64,000 bases of DNA from contig NZ_CP011319.1 in the NCBI RefSeq assembly GCF_001865675.1, positions 4,092,001 through 4,156,000 on the forward strand, read 5' to 3'. The position numbers and the translations under genes are program-made. Of the stretch, positions 40,352 to 48,858 are shown piece by piece. The DNA is from Janthinobacterium sp. 1_2014MBL_MicDiv. GTDB taxonomy: Bacteria; Pseudomonadota; Gammaproteobacteria; Burkholderiales; Burkholderiaceae_D. The notes beneath the pieces are model-generated. The model did not search any database and was not told the origin of the DNA. It worked only from the letters and a program-made list of their open reading frames with translations. Each line of letters begins with the position of its first letter. The stretch's first letter is position 1.

Positions 40352-41342
40352 CCTGGGCCTGCACGGCCGTCACCGCAATGACGTTGTAGACATCGTCGGC
40401 GCAGCAGCCGCGCGACAGGTCGTTGGCCGGCTTGTTCAAGCCTTGCAGCAGGGGTCCGATGGCGACGGCGCCGCCCATGCGCTCGGCCAGCTTGTAGCCG
40501 ATATTGCCCGCGTCCAGGTTCGGGAACACCAGCACGTTGGCGCGGCCATTGACGACGGAATCCTTGACCTTGCGCTGCGAAATCTCGGCCACGATGGCCG
40601 CGTCGAGCTGCACGTCGCCATCGATGGCCAGCAGCGGACGCTGGGCCTTGACCCGGTCCGTGGCCGCATGCACCTTGTCGACGGCCGCGTGGTGGGCGCT
40701 GCCGCTGGTGGAAAACGACAGCATGGCGACCCGCGGCTCTTCCATCAGCAACGCTTGCGCGCTGTCGGCGGCGGCCATGGCGATGTCGGCCAGCTCTTCC
40801 GCCTTCGGATCGACGACGAGGGCGCAGTCGGAAAAGATGAAGCCGCCCTTCAGGCTGTGGAACGGTTCGCACAGCATCATCAGGAAAAAGCTGGAGACCA
40901 GCTTGAAGGCCGGGTCGACGCCGATGATCTGGATGGCGCTGCGCACCACGTCGGCCGTCGTGTGCACGGCCCCTGCCACGCAGCCGTCGGCGTCGCCCAG
41001 GCGCACCATCAGGTTGGCGTAGCACAGGGGGTCCTGCACGGCGATGCGCGCCTGCGCCACCGTCATGCCCTTGGCTTGACGCAGCACAAACAATTGCTGG
41101 GCATAATGCTCCGCCTCGCTCGAGGCGGCCGGATCGACCAGGCGCACGGCGTCCAGGTCCAGTCCGTGTTCGCGCGCCAGCGCCAGGATGGCGGCCGGCT
41201 TGCCGACGATGGTGATGTGCGCCAGGCCTTCGGCAGCGGCGCGCGCGGCCGCCTGCAGCACGCGCACATCATCGCCCTCGCACAAGACGATGTTTTTCGG
41301 CACGGCGCGGGCCTGGGCGATGATGCGGTGCAGGGCTTTCAT
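40341..41342 (-). CDS. pta: phosphate acetyltransferase
   Basis: The product is a 333-residue cytoplasmic enzyme that converts acetyl phosphate and CoA to acetyl-CoA and phosphate. It is the short, single-domain form of the PTA/PTB family. Conserved segments are present: DADGCVAGAVHTTADVVRSAIQIIG, FSDCALVVDP, MLSFSTSGSAHH, GDVQLDAAIV and NVLVFPNLDAGNIGYK. I chose the ATG at 41342 with GGAGTTTCC upstream. It follows xsc copy 2 and overlaps the exporter gene, forming the second half of sulfoacetaldehyde use. Confidence 0.93.
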   Translation of the reverse strand: MKALHRIIAQARAVPKNIVLCEGDDVRVLQAAARAAAEGLAHITIVGKPAAILALAREHGLDLDAVRLVDPAASSEAEHYAQQLFVLRQAKGMTVAQARIAVQDPLCYANLMVRLGDADGCVAGAVHTTADVVRSAIQIIGVDPAFKLVSSFFLMMLCEPFHSLKGGFIFSDCALVVDPKAEELADIAMAAADSAQALLMEEPRVAMLSFSTSGSAHHAAVDKVHAATDRVKAQRPLLAIDGDVQLDAAIVAEISQRKVKDSVVNGRANVLVFPNLDAGNIGYKLAERMGGAVAIGPLLQGLNKPANDLSRGCCADDVYNVIAVTAVQAQGGR

Positions 41343-41365
41343 GGAAACTCCAATTCGGTAAAAAA

Positions 41366-41427
41366 ATGCCGGAACCACGGAAGCAGGAAGATGGCTCCGG
41401 CATACAAAACCCGGCGCGATTGCCGGG
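41366..41427 (-). terminator. two hairpins between xsc copy 2 and pta
   Basis: ATGCCGGA (41366-41373) pairs with TCCGGCAT (41396-41403), and CCCGGC (41410-41415) pairs with GCCGGG (41422-41427). On the minus strand the outer hairpin is followed by TTTTTTACCG, directly before the pta ribosome-binding site. It could attenuate xsc read-through into pta. Confidence 0.55.
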
Positions 41428-41452
41428 GTCATACAAGGAAGGGGCCGACGGA

Positions 41453-43267
41453 TTACACGTAGTCTTTATACTTGTCCAGGTGACGGATCGGTTTGCTCAG
41501 CGCATCGCGGCGGAACGGGTCGCCCAGCTCGCGCGTGCACATGATTTCGATGATGGTCGTCTTGCCTTCATTCATCTGCATGTCGATCGCCTTCTTCAGC
41601 GCCGGACCCACGTCTTCCAGCTTGTCGACCGTGATGCCTTCGGCGCCCATGGCGCGCGCGATTTCCGCGAAGCTCTGGTTGTCGAGCTCGCCGGCGACGA
41701 AGCGGCGGTTGTAGAAATCCACCTGGTTTTTCTTTTCCGCGCCCCACTGGCGGTTGTGGAACACCACGGCCGTCACGGGAATGTTGTGGCGCACGCAGGT
41801 CATCGTTTCCATCAGGCTCATGCCCCAGGCGCCGTCGCCCGCATACGACACGGCCGGACGGTGCGGCGCGGCCACCTTGGCGCCGATGATGGTCGGGAAG
41901 GCATAACCGCAGTTGCCAAAGCTCATCGCCGCAAAGAAGCTGCGCGGCTTTTCAAAGCGCAGATAGCTGTTCGCCACCGAGTTGATGTTGCCGATGTCGG
42001 TCGACACCATCACGTCTTCCGGCATGGCTTTTTCCAGCTCGCGCAAGACCTGGCGCGGGTGCAGGTAGTTGCCCGGCTCTTTCTTCTGCTCTTCGATCAT
42101 GTCCAGGCTGTACGCATCCTTTTCATGCGTCCAGTTCGTCAATTCCTCTTCCCACGCCGCCTTCTCCGCCTGCACGGTGGCATAGCGTTCTTCGCGCGTG
42201 GCGTCGCAATCGAGGGTCTTGCCGTCCAGGCGGGCCAGGATGGCCTTGGCGGCCGCCTTGGCGTCGCCGCAGATGCCCACCGAAATTTTCTTGACCAGGC
42301 CCAGCATCTTGTTGTCGGCGTCGATCTGGATGATCTTGGCGTTTTTCGGCCAGTAATCCATGCCGTGCTGCGGCAGGGTGCCGAACGGGCCCAGGCGCGA
42401 ACCCAAGGCCACGACGACGTCGGCCTGGGCGATCAGTTTCATCGCCGCCTTGGAACCCTGGTAGCCCAGCGGGCCGCACCACAGCGGATGGCTGGCGGGG
42501 AACGAGTCGTTATGCAGGTAGCTGTTGACCACCGGCGCGCCGAGGCGCTCGGCCAGGGCCTTGCACTCCTCGATGGCGTCGCCCATGACGACGCCGCCGC
42601 CCGAGATGATCACGGGGAACTTGGCTTGCGCCAGCAGTTCGGCCGCATCGTTCAGGCTTTGCTCGCCGCCGGCGCCGCGGTCGAGGCGGTTCGGTTTCGG
42701 GATCTCGGCCTTGATTTCGCCATAGAAATAGTCGCGCGGGATATTCAGTTGCGTCGGGCCCATTTCCGACATGGCGCGGTCGAAGCAGCGGCCCGTGAAT
42801 TCGGCCATGCGGGCCGGATTCGTCACGTGGCCCTGGTATTTGGTGAATTCCTCGAACATCGGCAGTTGGTTCGCTTCCTGGAAGCCGCCCAGGCCCATGC
42901 TCATCGTGCCCGTTTCCGGCGTGATGATCACGACCGGCGTGTGCGCCCAGTAGGCGGCGGCGATGGCCGTGACGCAATTGCTGATGCCGGGGCCGTTCTG
43001 GCCGATGACCACGCCATGGCGGCCCGAGACGCGGGCATAGCCGTCGGCCATGTGGCCGGCGCCCTGCTCGTGCACGACGGGGATCAAGCGGATGCCGGCC
43101 GGCGCGAAGATATCCATCGGGTCCATGAAGGCCGAGCCCATGATGCCGAACATGTCGGTCACGCCATTGGCGGCCAGGGTTTCCACGAACGCTTCGGACG
43201 GCGTCATCTTTTGCGGGCCCACTGGAATGGCAGCGGCGGCGGCTTTTTGGTCGGACAAATCGGTCAT
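41453..43267 (-). CDS. xsc: sulfoacetaldehyde acetyltransferase, copy 2
   Basis: The product is a 604-residue thiamine-diphosphate enzyme, the same as copy 1 (22578-24395) from MTPSEAF to the last codon except for Pro in ASHPLW at 42485-42487. The first 20 residues differ (MTDLSDQKAAAAAIPVGPQK against MNDMTEQ...). An AAGGAGACTGAG element precedes the ATG. It leads the xsc-pta-exporter operon. The nucleotide sequences are nearly the same across the coding region with scattered synonymous changes and diverge right after the stop codon, which points to recent duplication or ongoing gene conversion. Confidence 0.94.
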   Translation of the reverse strand: MTDLSDQKAAAAAIPVGPQKMTPSEAFVETLAANGVTDMFGIMGSAFMDPMDIFAPAGIRLIPVVHEQGAGHMADGYARVSGRHGVVIGQNGPGISNCVTAIAAAYWAHTPVVIITPETGTMSMGLGGFQEANQLPMFEEFTKYQGHVTNPARMAEFTGRCFDRAMSEMGPTQLNIPRDYFYGEIKAEIPKPNRLDRGAGGEQSLNDAAELLAQAKFPVIISGGGVVMGDAIEECKALAERLGAPVVNSYLHNDSFPASHPLWCGPLGYQGSKAAMKLIAQADVVVALGSRLGPFGTLPQHGMDYWPKNAKIIQIDADNKMLGLVKKISVGICGDAKAAAKAILARLDGKTLDCDATREERYATVQAEKAAWEEELTNWTHEKDAYSLDMIEEQKKEPGNYLHPRQVLRELEKAMPEDVMVSTDIGNINSVANSYLRFEKPRSFFAAMSFGNCGYAFPTIIGAKVAAPHRPAVSYAGDGAWGMSLMETMTCVRHNIPVTAVVFHNRQWGAEKKNQVDFYNRRFVAGELDNQSFAEIARAMGAEGITVDKLEDVGPALKKAIDMQMNEGKTTIIEIMCTRELGDPFRRDALSKPIRHLDKYKDYV

Positions 43268-43297
43268 GGCTCAGTCTCCTTACAGTTTTATGAAAAA

Positions 43298-43327
43298 TCG
43301 GTATATTTTGTTCCGATATTTGAAATA
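43298..43327 (-). promoter_or_regulatory. taurine-regulon motif before xsc copy 2
   Basis: The plus strand reads TCGGTATATTTTGTTCCGA then TATTTGAAATA, matching 24456-24485 with two substitutions. It lies 31-60 bp upstream of the start codon. Confidence 0.65.
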
Positions 43328-43441
43328 CGTGTTCAATTTAACGGTTGCGAAATGCGCTGTCAATGAAAATTCATGAAAAATCGGACTGTTTCATTCCTGA
43401 ATCCGGAATCCGTAACAAAGTCCCATTCCTGAAACAACAAT

Positions 43442-43470
43442 GGCGGCTTATCCGCAACAGATAAGCCGCC
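43442..43470 (-). terminator. terminator after the porin gene
   Basis: An 11-bp stem (GGCGGCTTATC with GATAAGCCGCC) with a 7-base loop lies 24 bp beyond the porin stop. The minus strand continues ATTGTTGTTT, a loose T-rich tail. Confidence 0.75.
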
Positions 43471-43493
43471 ACCGGTGCCGCCAGCCTGACTCC

Positions 43494-44504
43494 TTAGAAC
43501 TTCAGGCGCATGCCGGCCGTGAAGGCGCTCGAGTTATGCCCAGGCAAGGGCACGCTGCCGCCGCTGGAAGCATCGCCGACAAAGTTGGTGCCGGCGCCAT
43601 CGTTGTTGATGCGGCCGTACGAGGTGTACAGATTCGTGCGCTTGGACAAGGCATAGGTATAGCCGATGGCCAGCTGGCGCCCGCCGCGGCGCGCGTTCGT
43701 ACGGTCATCCTTGCGGATGTAGGACGCCATCACGCTGCCCGCCGCGCCCACGGGCGCCGACGCGCCCAGCATGTAGTTGCGGAAATCCGTGCCCGCATCG
43801 TCCTTGTCCGTCTCATACGCGGCGTGCAGCTTGGCGGCACCGAAATCGTAGGTGCCGCCCAGCAAGGTGACTTTTGCCGTGTTCAGCGGCGTGTCCTTGC
43901 GGTTGTCGTGCGCCAGCGTCAGCACCAGCGGGCCGTTGGCATAATCGATGGAAAAGTCGATGGTGCGGCCCAGGGTATTGCTGTCCGGCTTTTCGCCGAG
44001 GCCGTACATGATGGCGGCCGACAGGCCGTTCACCTTCGGCGTCTCGTACATGATGGCATTTTTCGTGCGCAGGGTGGCCACGCTCATCAGGTTGATCGAG
44101 GCGCCCGTCATGCCCGTCTCGAACGGGTCGATATTGTCCAGCGCGGTGAACAGCGGATTGTGCTGCAAGCCGATATTCACGGCGCCGAAATCGCCCGACA
44201 GGCCCACGTAGGCCTTGCGCCCGAACAAGGCGCCCTGGCGGTAGGCGCCCGTGTCGAGGTCGAGACCATTTTCCAGCAAGAAGTTAGCTTTCAAATTGTT
44301 GCCCAGGTCTTCCGTGCCCTTGAAGCCGATGCGGCTGCCTGACTGCACGCCGGTGGCCAGCTTGGTGACGGAGCCTTCCGCGCCGCCATGCTCGGAGGTC
44401 AGGCCCGCGTCGAGCAAGCCGTACACGGTGACCGACGATTGCGCGCTGGCGCCGCCGGCGAAGAGTGTGGCCAGGACGGCCGCCGCTACGAATGTGTGTT
44501 TCAT
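43494..44504 (-). CDS. general porin (Burkholderiales OmpC-like)
   Basis: The product is a 336-residue trimeric-type outer-membrane porin. A signal peptide (residues 1-21, GASA cleavage) is followed by SSVTVYGLLDAGL, the standard start of betaproteobacterial porins. RIGFKGTEDLGNNLKANFLLENGLDLDTG and GRKAYVGLSGDFGAVNIGLQ are family segments. The last residue is Phe. I chose the ATG at 44504 with GGAG upstream. The substrate is unspecific or unknown; the nearby taurine genes may be a coincidence. Confidence 0.92.
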   Translation of the reverse strand: MKHTFVAAAVLATLFAGGASAQSSVTVYGLLDAGLTSEHGGAEGSVTKLATGVQSGSRIGFKGTEDLGNNLKANFLLENGLDLDTGAYRQGALFGRKAYVGLSGDFGAVNIGLQHNPLFTALDNIDPFETGMTGASINLMSVATLRTKNAIMYETPKVNGLSAAIMYGLGEKPDSNTLGRTIDFSIDYANGPLVLTLAHDNRKDTPLNTAKVTLLGGTYDFGAAKLHAAYETDKDDAGTDFRNYMLGASAPVGAAGSVMASYIRKDDRTNARRGGRQLAIGYTYALSKRTNLYTSYGRINNDGAGTNFVGDASSGGSVPLPGHNSSAFTAGMRLKF

Positions 44505-44586
44505 GTCATCTCCAGATATTGTGGTTTTTATGGGTGCTTCCAACAAGAATCAACAACGTGCTACAAATTGCGGCAAATGCGGCGGC

Positions 44587-45402
44587 TCAGGCGATCAGCC
44601 CGGCCATCGGCGACGAAGGCGAGGCGCTCATGGCGCCGGCCCTCCGCGGCATGCGCCCGGCCAGGTAGGCCTCGCGTCCGCCCTGCACTGCCAGTTTCAT
44701 GGCGCGCGCCATGCGTATCGGTTCGCGCGCCGCCGCGATGGCGGTATTCATCAGGATGCCGTCGCAGCCGAGTTCCATGGCGATGGCCGCATCCGACGCC
44801 GTGCCGACGCCGGCGTCGACCAGCACGGGCACCGTGGCTTGCTCGATGATCAGCGACAGATTCCACGGATTCAGAATGCCCATGCCCGAACCGATCAATG
44901 ACGCCAGCGGCATGACGGCGATGCAGCCGATCTCTTCCAGCATGCGCGCCTGGATGGGGTCGTCGCTGCAATACACCATCACCTGGAAGCCATCCTTGAC
45001 CAGCTGCTCGGCCGCCTTCAAGGTTTCCGGCATGTTCGGGAACAGGGTCTTGTCATCGCCGAGCACTTCCAGCTTGCACAGCGGGTGGCCGCCCAGCAGC
45101 TCGCGCGCCAGCTGCAGCGTGTAGACGGCGTCGCGCGCGTTGTAGCAGCCGCCCGTGTTGGGCAAAATCGTGTATTTCGACGGCGGAATAAAATCAAGCA
45201 GGTTGGGCTCGCCCTTTTCCTGGCCGATATTCACGCGGCGTATCGTCACCGTGACGATCTCGGCGCCACTCTCTTCGATGGCCAGGCGCGTTTCCTCGAA
45301 ATCCCTGTACTTGCCCGTGCCGACCAGCAGGCGCGACTGGTAGGTGGTGCCGGCCAGGGTCAGGCCGCCCGGTGCTAGCCCGGGGATGGCGTCGTCTCTC
45401 AT
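44587..45402 (-). CDS. thiG: thiazole synthase
   Basis: The product is a 271-residue TIM-barrel enzyme that builds the thiazole ring of thiamine from 1-deoxy-xylulose 5-phosphate, dehydroglycine and ThiS-thiocarboxylate. The Schiff-base lysine lies in CKLEVLGDDKTLFP, and PNTGGCYNARDAV, GSGMGILNPWN and DAGVGTASDAAIAMELGCDGILMNTAI are conserved. The start overlaps the dadA-like stop by ATGA and has AGGAG upstream. No thiS, thiE or thiC is in the window. Its coupling to an amino-acid oxidase gene resembles ThiO-ThiG pairs. The last 18 residues are a variable tail. Confidence 0.9.
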   Translation of the reverse strand: MRDDAIPGLAPGGLTLAGTTYQSRLLVGTGKYRDFEETRLAIEESGAEIVTVTIRRVNIGQEKGEPNLLDFIPPSKYTILPNTGGCYNARDAVYTLQLARELLGGHPLCKLEVLGDDKTLFPNMPETLKAAEQLVKDGFQVMVYCSDDPIQARMLEEIGCIAVMPLASLIGSGMGILNPWNLSLIIEQATVPVLVDAGVGTASDAAIAMELGCDGILMNTAIAAAREPIRMARAMKLAVQGGREAYLAGRMPRRAGAMSASPSSPMAGLIA

Positions 45403-46703
45403 CGTGCTGCTCTCCTAAGTTGAATGAACGCGGCCCCCTGCGCGAGGGGTACGCCGCAAAACGCAAAATCGACGTCGGGCCGCCGTCCCGACACGAGGTC
45501 GGCCAGCGCCCTGCCCGCGCCGCAGCCCATGGTCCAGCCCAGGGTGCCGTGACCCGTGTTGAGGAACAGCTGGCGGTAGCGCGTGGCGCCGATGTACGGC
45601 ACGTTCGAGGGCGTGAGCGGGCGCAGGCCGGCCCAGTAGACGGGGTCGCTGTAATCGCAGGCATGGGGAAACAGGGCCTGCACGCGGCGCGTGATGGCGG
45701 CGCAGCGCACGGGATTGAGGTCGCGCGTATAGCCGTTCAGCTCGCACGTGCCCGCCACGCGCAGGCGTTCGCCCAGGCGCGAAAACACCAGCTTGTGGCC
45801 ATCGTCCGTCAGCGACACGGTGGGCGCCGCGGCGGGATCCAGTATCGGATACGTGGCCGAATAGCCCTTGCCCGGATACAGCATCAGGCGGATGCCCAGC
45901 GGCTGCAGCAGGGGCGCGGAAAAACTGCCCATGGCCACCACCACGGCGTCCGCGTGTTCCAGGCCGTGGCGCCCGTGCGCATCGATGCATTCCACGCCCG
46001 CGATGCGCTCGCCGTCCGCCAGCAGGCGCGTCACCGTCGTGCCGTACCGGAAATCCACGCCGGCCGCCGCCGCGCGTGCGGCCAGCGCCGTGGTAAACAA
46101 ATGCACGTCGCCGGACTCGTCGCTGGCCGTGAAGTCGCCGCCCACGATCTGGCCGCGCGCGTGGGCCAGGGCCGGTTCGATGCGGACCACGTCATCGGCG
46201 CTGAGCGTATTGCGCGGGCAGCCCAGTTCACGCAGCAGCGCGGCGCCCGCTTGCGATTTGTCAAACTCCTGTTCATCCGTATAGAAGTGCAGGATGCCGC
46301 GCTCGAGGTGGTCGTATTCGATGCCCGTCTCGCGGCGCAAGGCTTGCAGGCTCTGGCGGCTGTACTCGGCCATGGCGACGATCTGGCGCATGTTGCGCGA
46401 CACGCGCGATGGCAGGCATTCGCGCAGGTAGTGCAGCGCCCACTGCCATTGCAGTGCATCCAGACGGGGACGGAACAGCAGCGGCGCGTCGTCCTTGCCC
46501 AGCCAGCGCACGACCTTGCGCAGGGTGGCGGGATTGGCCCACGGTTCCGCATGCGAGACGGAAATCTGCCCGCCGTTGCCGAAGCTGGTTTCCTGCGCGG
46601 CGCCCGCCTGGCGCTCGAGCACGCGCACATCGTGGCCCGCCTGGCGCAAGTACCAGGCCGTGGCCGTGCCGATCACGCCGGCGCCGAGGACTAGGATCTT
46701 CAT
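45399..46703 (-). CDS. D-amino-acid dehydrogenase-like FAD oxidoreductase
   Basis: The product is a 434-residue enzyme of the DadA family. The dinucleotide fold is at the very start (ILVLGAGVIGTATAWYL), and ETSFGNGGQISVSHAEPWANP and the C-terminal LNTGHGTLGWTMGCGAGRALADL are DadA signatures. It would oxidise a D-amino acid, or glycine, to the imino acid. It overlaps thiG, so it could supply the imine that ThiG needs, as ThiO does. Full-length similarity to DadA makes D-amino-acid catabolism the simpler reading. The YeiH-type exporter gene ends 16 bp upstream, so all three may share a transcript. Confidence 0.82.
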   Translation of the reverse strand: MKILVLGAGVIGTATAWYLRQAGHDVRVLERQAGAAQETSFGNGGQISVSHAEPWANPATLRKVVRWLGKDDAPLLFRPRLDALQWQWALHYLRECLPSRVSRNMRQIVAMAEYSRQSLQALRRETGIEYDHLERGILHFYTDEQEFDKSQAGAALLRELGCPRNTLSADDVVRIEPALAHARGQIVGGDFTASDESGDVHLFTTALAARAAAAGVDFRYGTTVTRLLADGERIAGVECIDAHGRHGLEHADAVVVAMGSFSAPLLQPLGIRLMLYPGKGYSATYPILDPAAAPTVSLTDDGHKLVFSRLGERLRVAGTCELNGYTRDLNPVRCAAITRRVQALFPHACDYSDPVYWAGLRPLTPSNVPYIGATRYRQLFLNTGHGTLGWTMGCGAGRALADLVSGRRPDVDFAFCGVPLAQGAAFIQLRRAAR

Positions 46704-46719
46704 GGCGGGCCCGGTTCGC

Positions 46720-47784
46720 TCAGCGCGTCAGCAGCACGGCGATGGCGACGAAGGCGGCGATCCACACCGTTTCCATCACCAGCATGATGACGGGACGCCA
46801 GCCCAGCGAGGCCAGCGACTGGAACGAGGTTTTCACGCCCAGCGCGGCGATGGCGATGACGAGGCAGGCGCGCGAGGCATTGTTGATCCAGCCATTCACT
46901 TCCTGCGGAATCAGGCCCAGGCTGTTGGTAATGACGAGCCAGACAAAACCGATCAGGAAGAACGGCACCAGCGGCGGCGCGTCGACTTCACTCTTGCCAT
47001 CCTTGCGCTTGAACATGATCGACAGGCCCAGCACGACGGGCACGAGGCAGGCCACGCGCGTCAGTTTGACGAAGGTGGCGACGTCGCCCGTGTGGTTGCT
47101 GACCAGATAGCCGGCGCCCACCACTTGCGCCACGTCATGGATCGTGCCGCCGATAAACACGCCCGCCTCGGTCGGGTCAAAACCCAGCAGCCTGACCAGC
47201 AGCGGATAAACGATCATGGCCAGCGTCGACAGGGTCGTCACGCCGACCACCGTCAGCAGGGTGAACTTTTCGTTTTCCTTGGTTTGCGGCAGCACGGCCG
47301 AGATGGCCAGCGCGGCCGAGGCGCCGCAGATGGCGACGGAACCGCCCGACAGAATGCCTTCCGTGAGGGGGCGCTTCAGCCATTTGGCCAGCAGGTAGCC
47401 GAAACCCAGCGTCGCCACCAGGCCGCCGACGACGATCAGCAAGGGCGTCACGCCTACGGAAGCGATCTGGTTGAAGGTGATGCGCGCGCCCAGCAGGGCC
47501 ACGCCCGTGCGCAGCAGCACCTTGCTGCAAAACTCGATGCCGGGCTTGCAGGTAGGGTCCGATGCCAGGAAGTGGAAGGCCAGGCCGAAGAACAGCGCAT
47601 ACAGCAGCTGCGGGCCGCCGTAATTGCTGGAAATGAAGGTGGCCGACAGCGCGATCACGAGCGCGATGGCCACGCCGGGCCAGCTGCGCAGCACGGCGCG
47701 GGGACGCCAGATGGCGACGGCGGATGACAGGTAGGGAATGTTCTTGTCGACAACGCGTGTTATCGCTGAGGAGTTGGTTTTCAT
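46720..47784 (-). CDS. YeiH-family putative sulfate/sulfite exporter
   Basis: The product is a 354-residue inner-membrane protein with about ten hydrophobic segments. It matches the YeiH/PSE family: GVALLGARITFNQIA, GGSVAICGASAALAISAVLP and GGTIHDVAQVVGAGYLVS. I chose the ATG at 47784, because a longer start at 47820 would overlap the regulatory motif. That motif (47812-47839) has the same position and sequence as the one before tauX. Proteins of this family are placed near xsc in other bacteria and are proposed to export sulfate or sulfite. A second exporter of another family (TSUP) is at 39575-40351. Confidence 0.82.
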   Translation of the reverse strand: MKTNSSAITRVVDKNIPYLSSAVAIWRPRAVLRSWPGVAIALVIALSATFISSNYGGPQLLYALFFGLAFHFLASDPTCKPGIEFCSKVLLRTGVALLGARITFNQIASVGVTPLLIVVGGLVATLGFGYLLAKWLKRPLTEGILSGGSVAICGASAALAISAVLPQTKENEKFTLLTVVGVTTLSTLAMIVYPLLVRLLGFDPTEAGVFIGGTIHDVAQVVGAGYLVSNHTGDVATFVKLTRVACLVPVVLGLSIMFKRKDGKSEVDAPPLVPFFLIGFVWLVITNSLGLIPQEVNGWINNASRACLVIAIAALGVKTSFQSLASLGWRPVIMLVMETVWIAAFVAIAVLLTR

Positions 47785-47811
47785 GCGGGTCCGCTCATAA
47801 TGTTTTAAAAA

Positions 47812-47839
47812 TTGGGACATTTCATCTCGTTTTTTAATA
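47812..47839 (-). promoter_or_regulatory. taurine-regulon motif before the YeiH-type gene
   Basis: The plus strand reads TTGGGACATTTCATCTCG then TTTTTTAATA. It aligns without gaps to the tauX motif TTGGTACTTTTCGTTCCG then TTTTTTAGTA and lies at about the same distance from the start codon. Confidence 0.55.
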
Positions 47840-47938
47840 ATACACGATGAGCTAGCGAAGTCCATGCTTTTCCATGAAAATCGAAACCAGATGTTCCGGA
47901 AACTGACGTTTTAATGATGCCGGTGCCGTAAACGACAA

Positions 47939-47968
47939 GCGGCGCGGCCCTTGGAAGGGACGCGCCGC
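47939..47968 (-). terminator. hairpin after the beta-hydroxyacid dehydrogenase gene
   Basis: GCGGCGCG pairs with CGCGCCGC, extended inward by CCC/GGG. It lies 20 bp beyond the stop codon at 47989. Confidence 0.65.
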
Positions 47969-47988
47969 CGTGGCTGGCGTGTGAGAGA

Positions 47989-48858
47989 TTACTTTTTGTT
48001 CAGGCGGGTAATCAGGCTGGACGTGTCGTAGCGGTTACCGCCCGCCTGCTGTACTTCGCCATAGAACTGGTCCGTCAAGGTCGTCACGGGCAGGTCGCTG
48101 CCGTTGCGCCTGGCTTCGGCGAGGCAGATGCCCAGATCCTTGCGCATCAGGTCGACGGCGAAACCGAAGTCGAACTTGCGCTCGATCATGGTCTTGCCGC
48201 GGTTTTCCAGCTGCCACGACTGCGCCGCCCCCTTGGAAATGACGTCGACGACGAGGGCCGCATCGAGGCCCGCGTTTTCCGCAAAGGCGATGCCTTCGCT
48301 CAAGGCTTGCACGAGGCCGGCGATGCAGATCTGATTGACCATCTTCGTCAGCTGGCCCGAGCCGGAGGCGCCCATGTAGGTGACGGCGCGCGCGAACAGG
48401 GCGATGACAGGCTCGGCCCTTGCGTACGCTTGCGCATCGCCGCCCACCATCACCGTCAGCTTGCCGTTTTCCGCGCCGGCCTGGCCGCCGGACACTGGCG
48501 CGTCGAGGAAGAACACGCCCTTCTCTCTGGCTGCCGCATGGATGGTGCGCGCCGCCTCGGCCGAGGCCGTCGTATGGTCGATCAGGATGCTTCCTGGCGC
48601 CATGGCGGACAGCAAGCCGCCCTCCTCCAGGATGACCTGGTACAGGTCATTGTCGTTGCCGATGCAGGTGAAGACAAACTCGGCGCCCGCGGCGGCGGCG
48701 GCCGGCGTGGCGGCGCTGCTGCCCTTGTATTGCGCGAGCCAGGCGGCAGCGCGTGCCGGGTTGCGGTTGTACACGGTGACGTCGTGCCCGCCCGCCGCCA
48801 GGTGGCCTGCCATGGGGAAACCCATGACGCCCAAACCGATGAATGCCACTTTTGCCAT
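47989..48858 (-). CDS. beta-hydroxyacid dehydrogenase (GarR/HIBADH family)
   Basis: The product is a 289-residue NAD(P)-dependent dehydrogenase. The Rossmann motif is FIGLGVMGFPMAGHL (residues 6-20), the substrate motif DAPVSGGQAGAENGKLTVMVGG follows at about 118-139, and the catalytic lysine lies in GQLTKMVNQI. The C-terminal helical domain ends with SLITRLNKK. It belongs with tartronate semialdehyde reductases and 3-hydroxyisobutyrate dehydrogenases. The substrate cannot be read from the sequence. An AGGA element precedes the ATG. It stands alone between a terminator and a divergent gene. Confidence 0.88.
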   Translation of the reverse strand: MAKVAFIGLGVMGFPMAGHLAAGGHDVTVYNRNPARAAAWLAQYKGSSAATPAAAAAGAEFVFTCIGNDNDLYQVILEEGGLLSAMAPGSILIDHTTASAEAARTIHAAAREKGVFFLDAPVSGGQAGAENGKLTVMVGGDAQAYARAEPVIALFARAVTYMGASGSGQLTKMVNQICIAGLVQALSEGIAFAENAGLDAALVVDVISKGAAQSWQLENRGKTMIERKFDFGFAVDLMRKDLGICLAEARRNGSDLPVTTLTDQFYGEVQQAGGNRYDTSSLITRLNKK

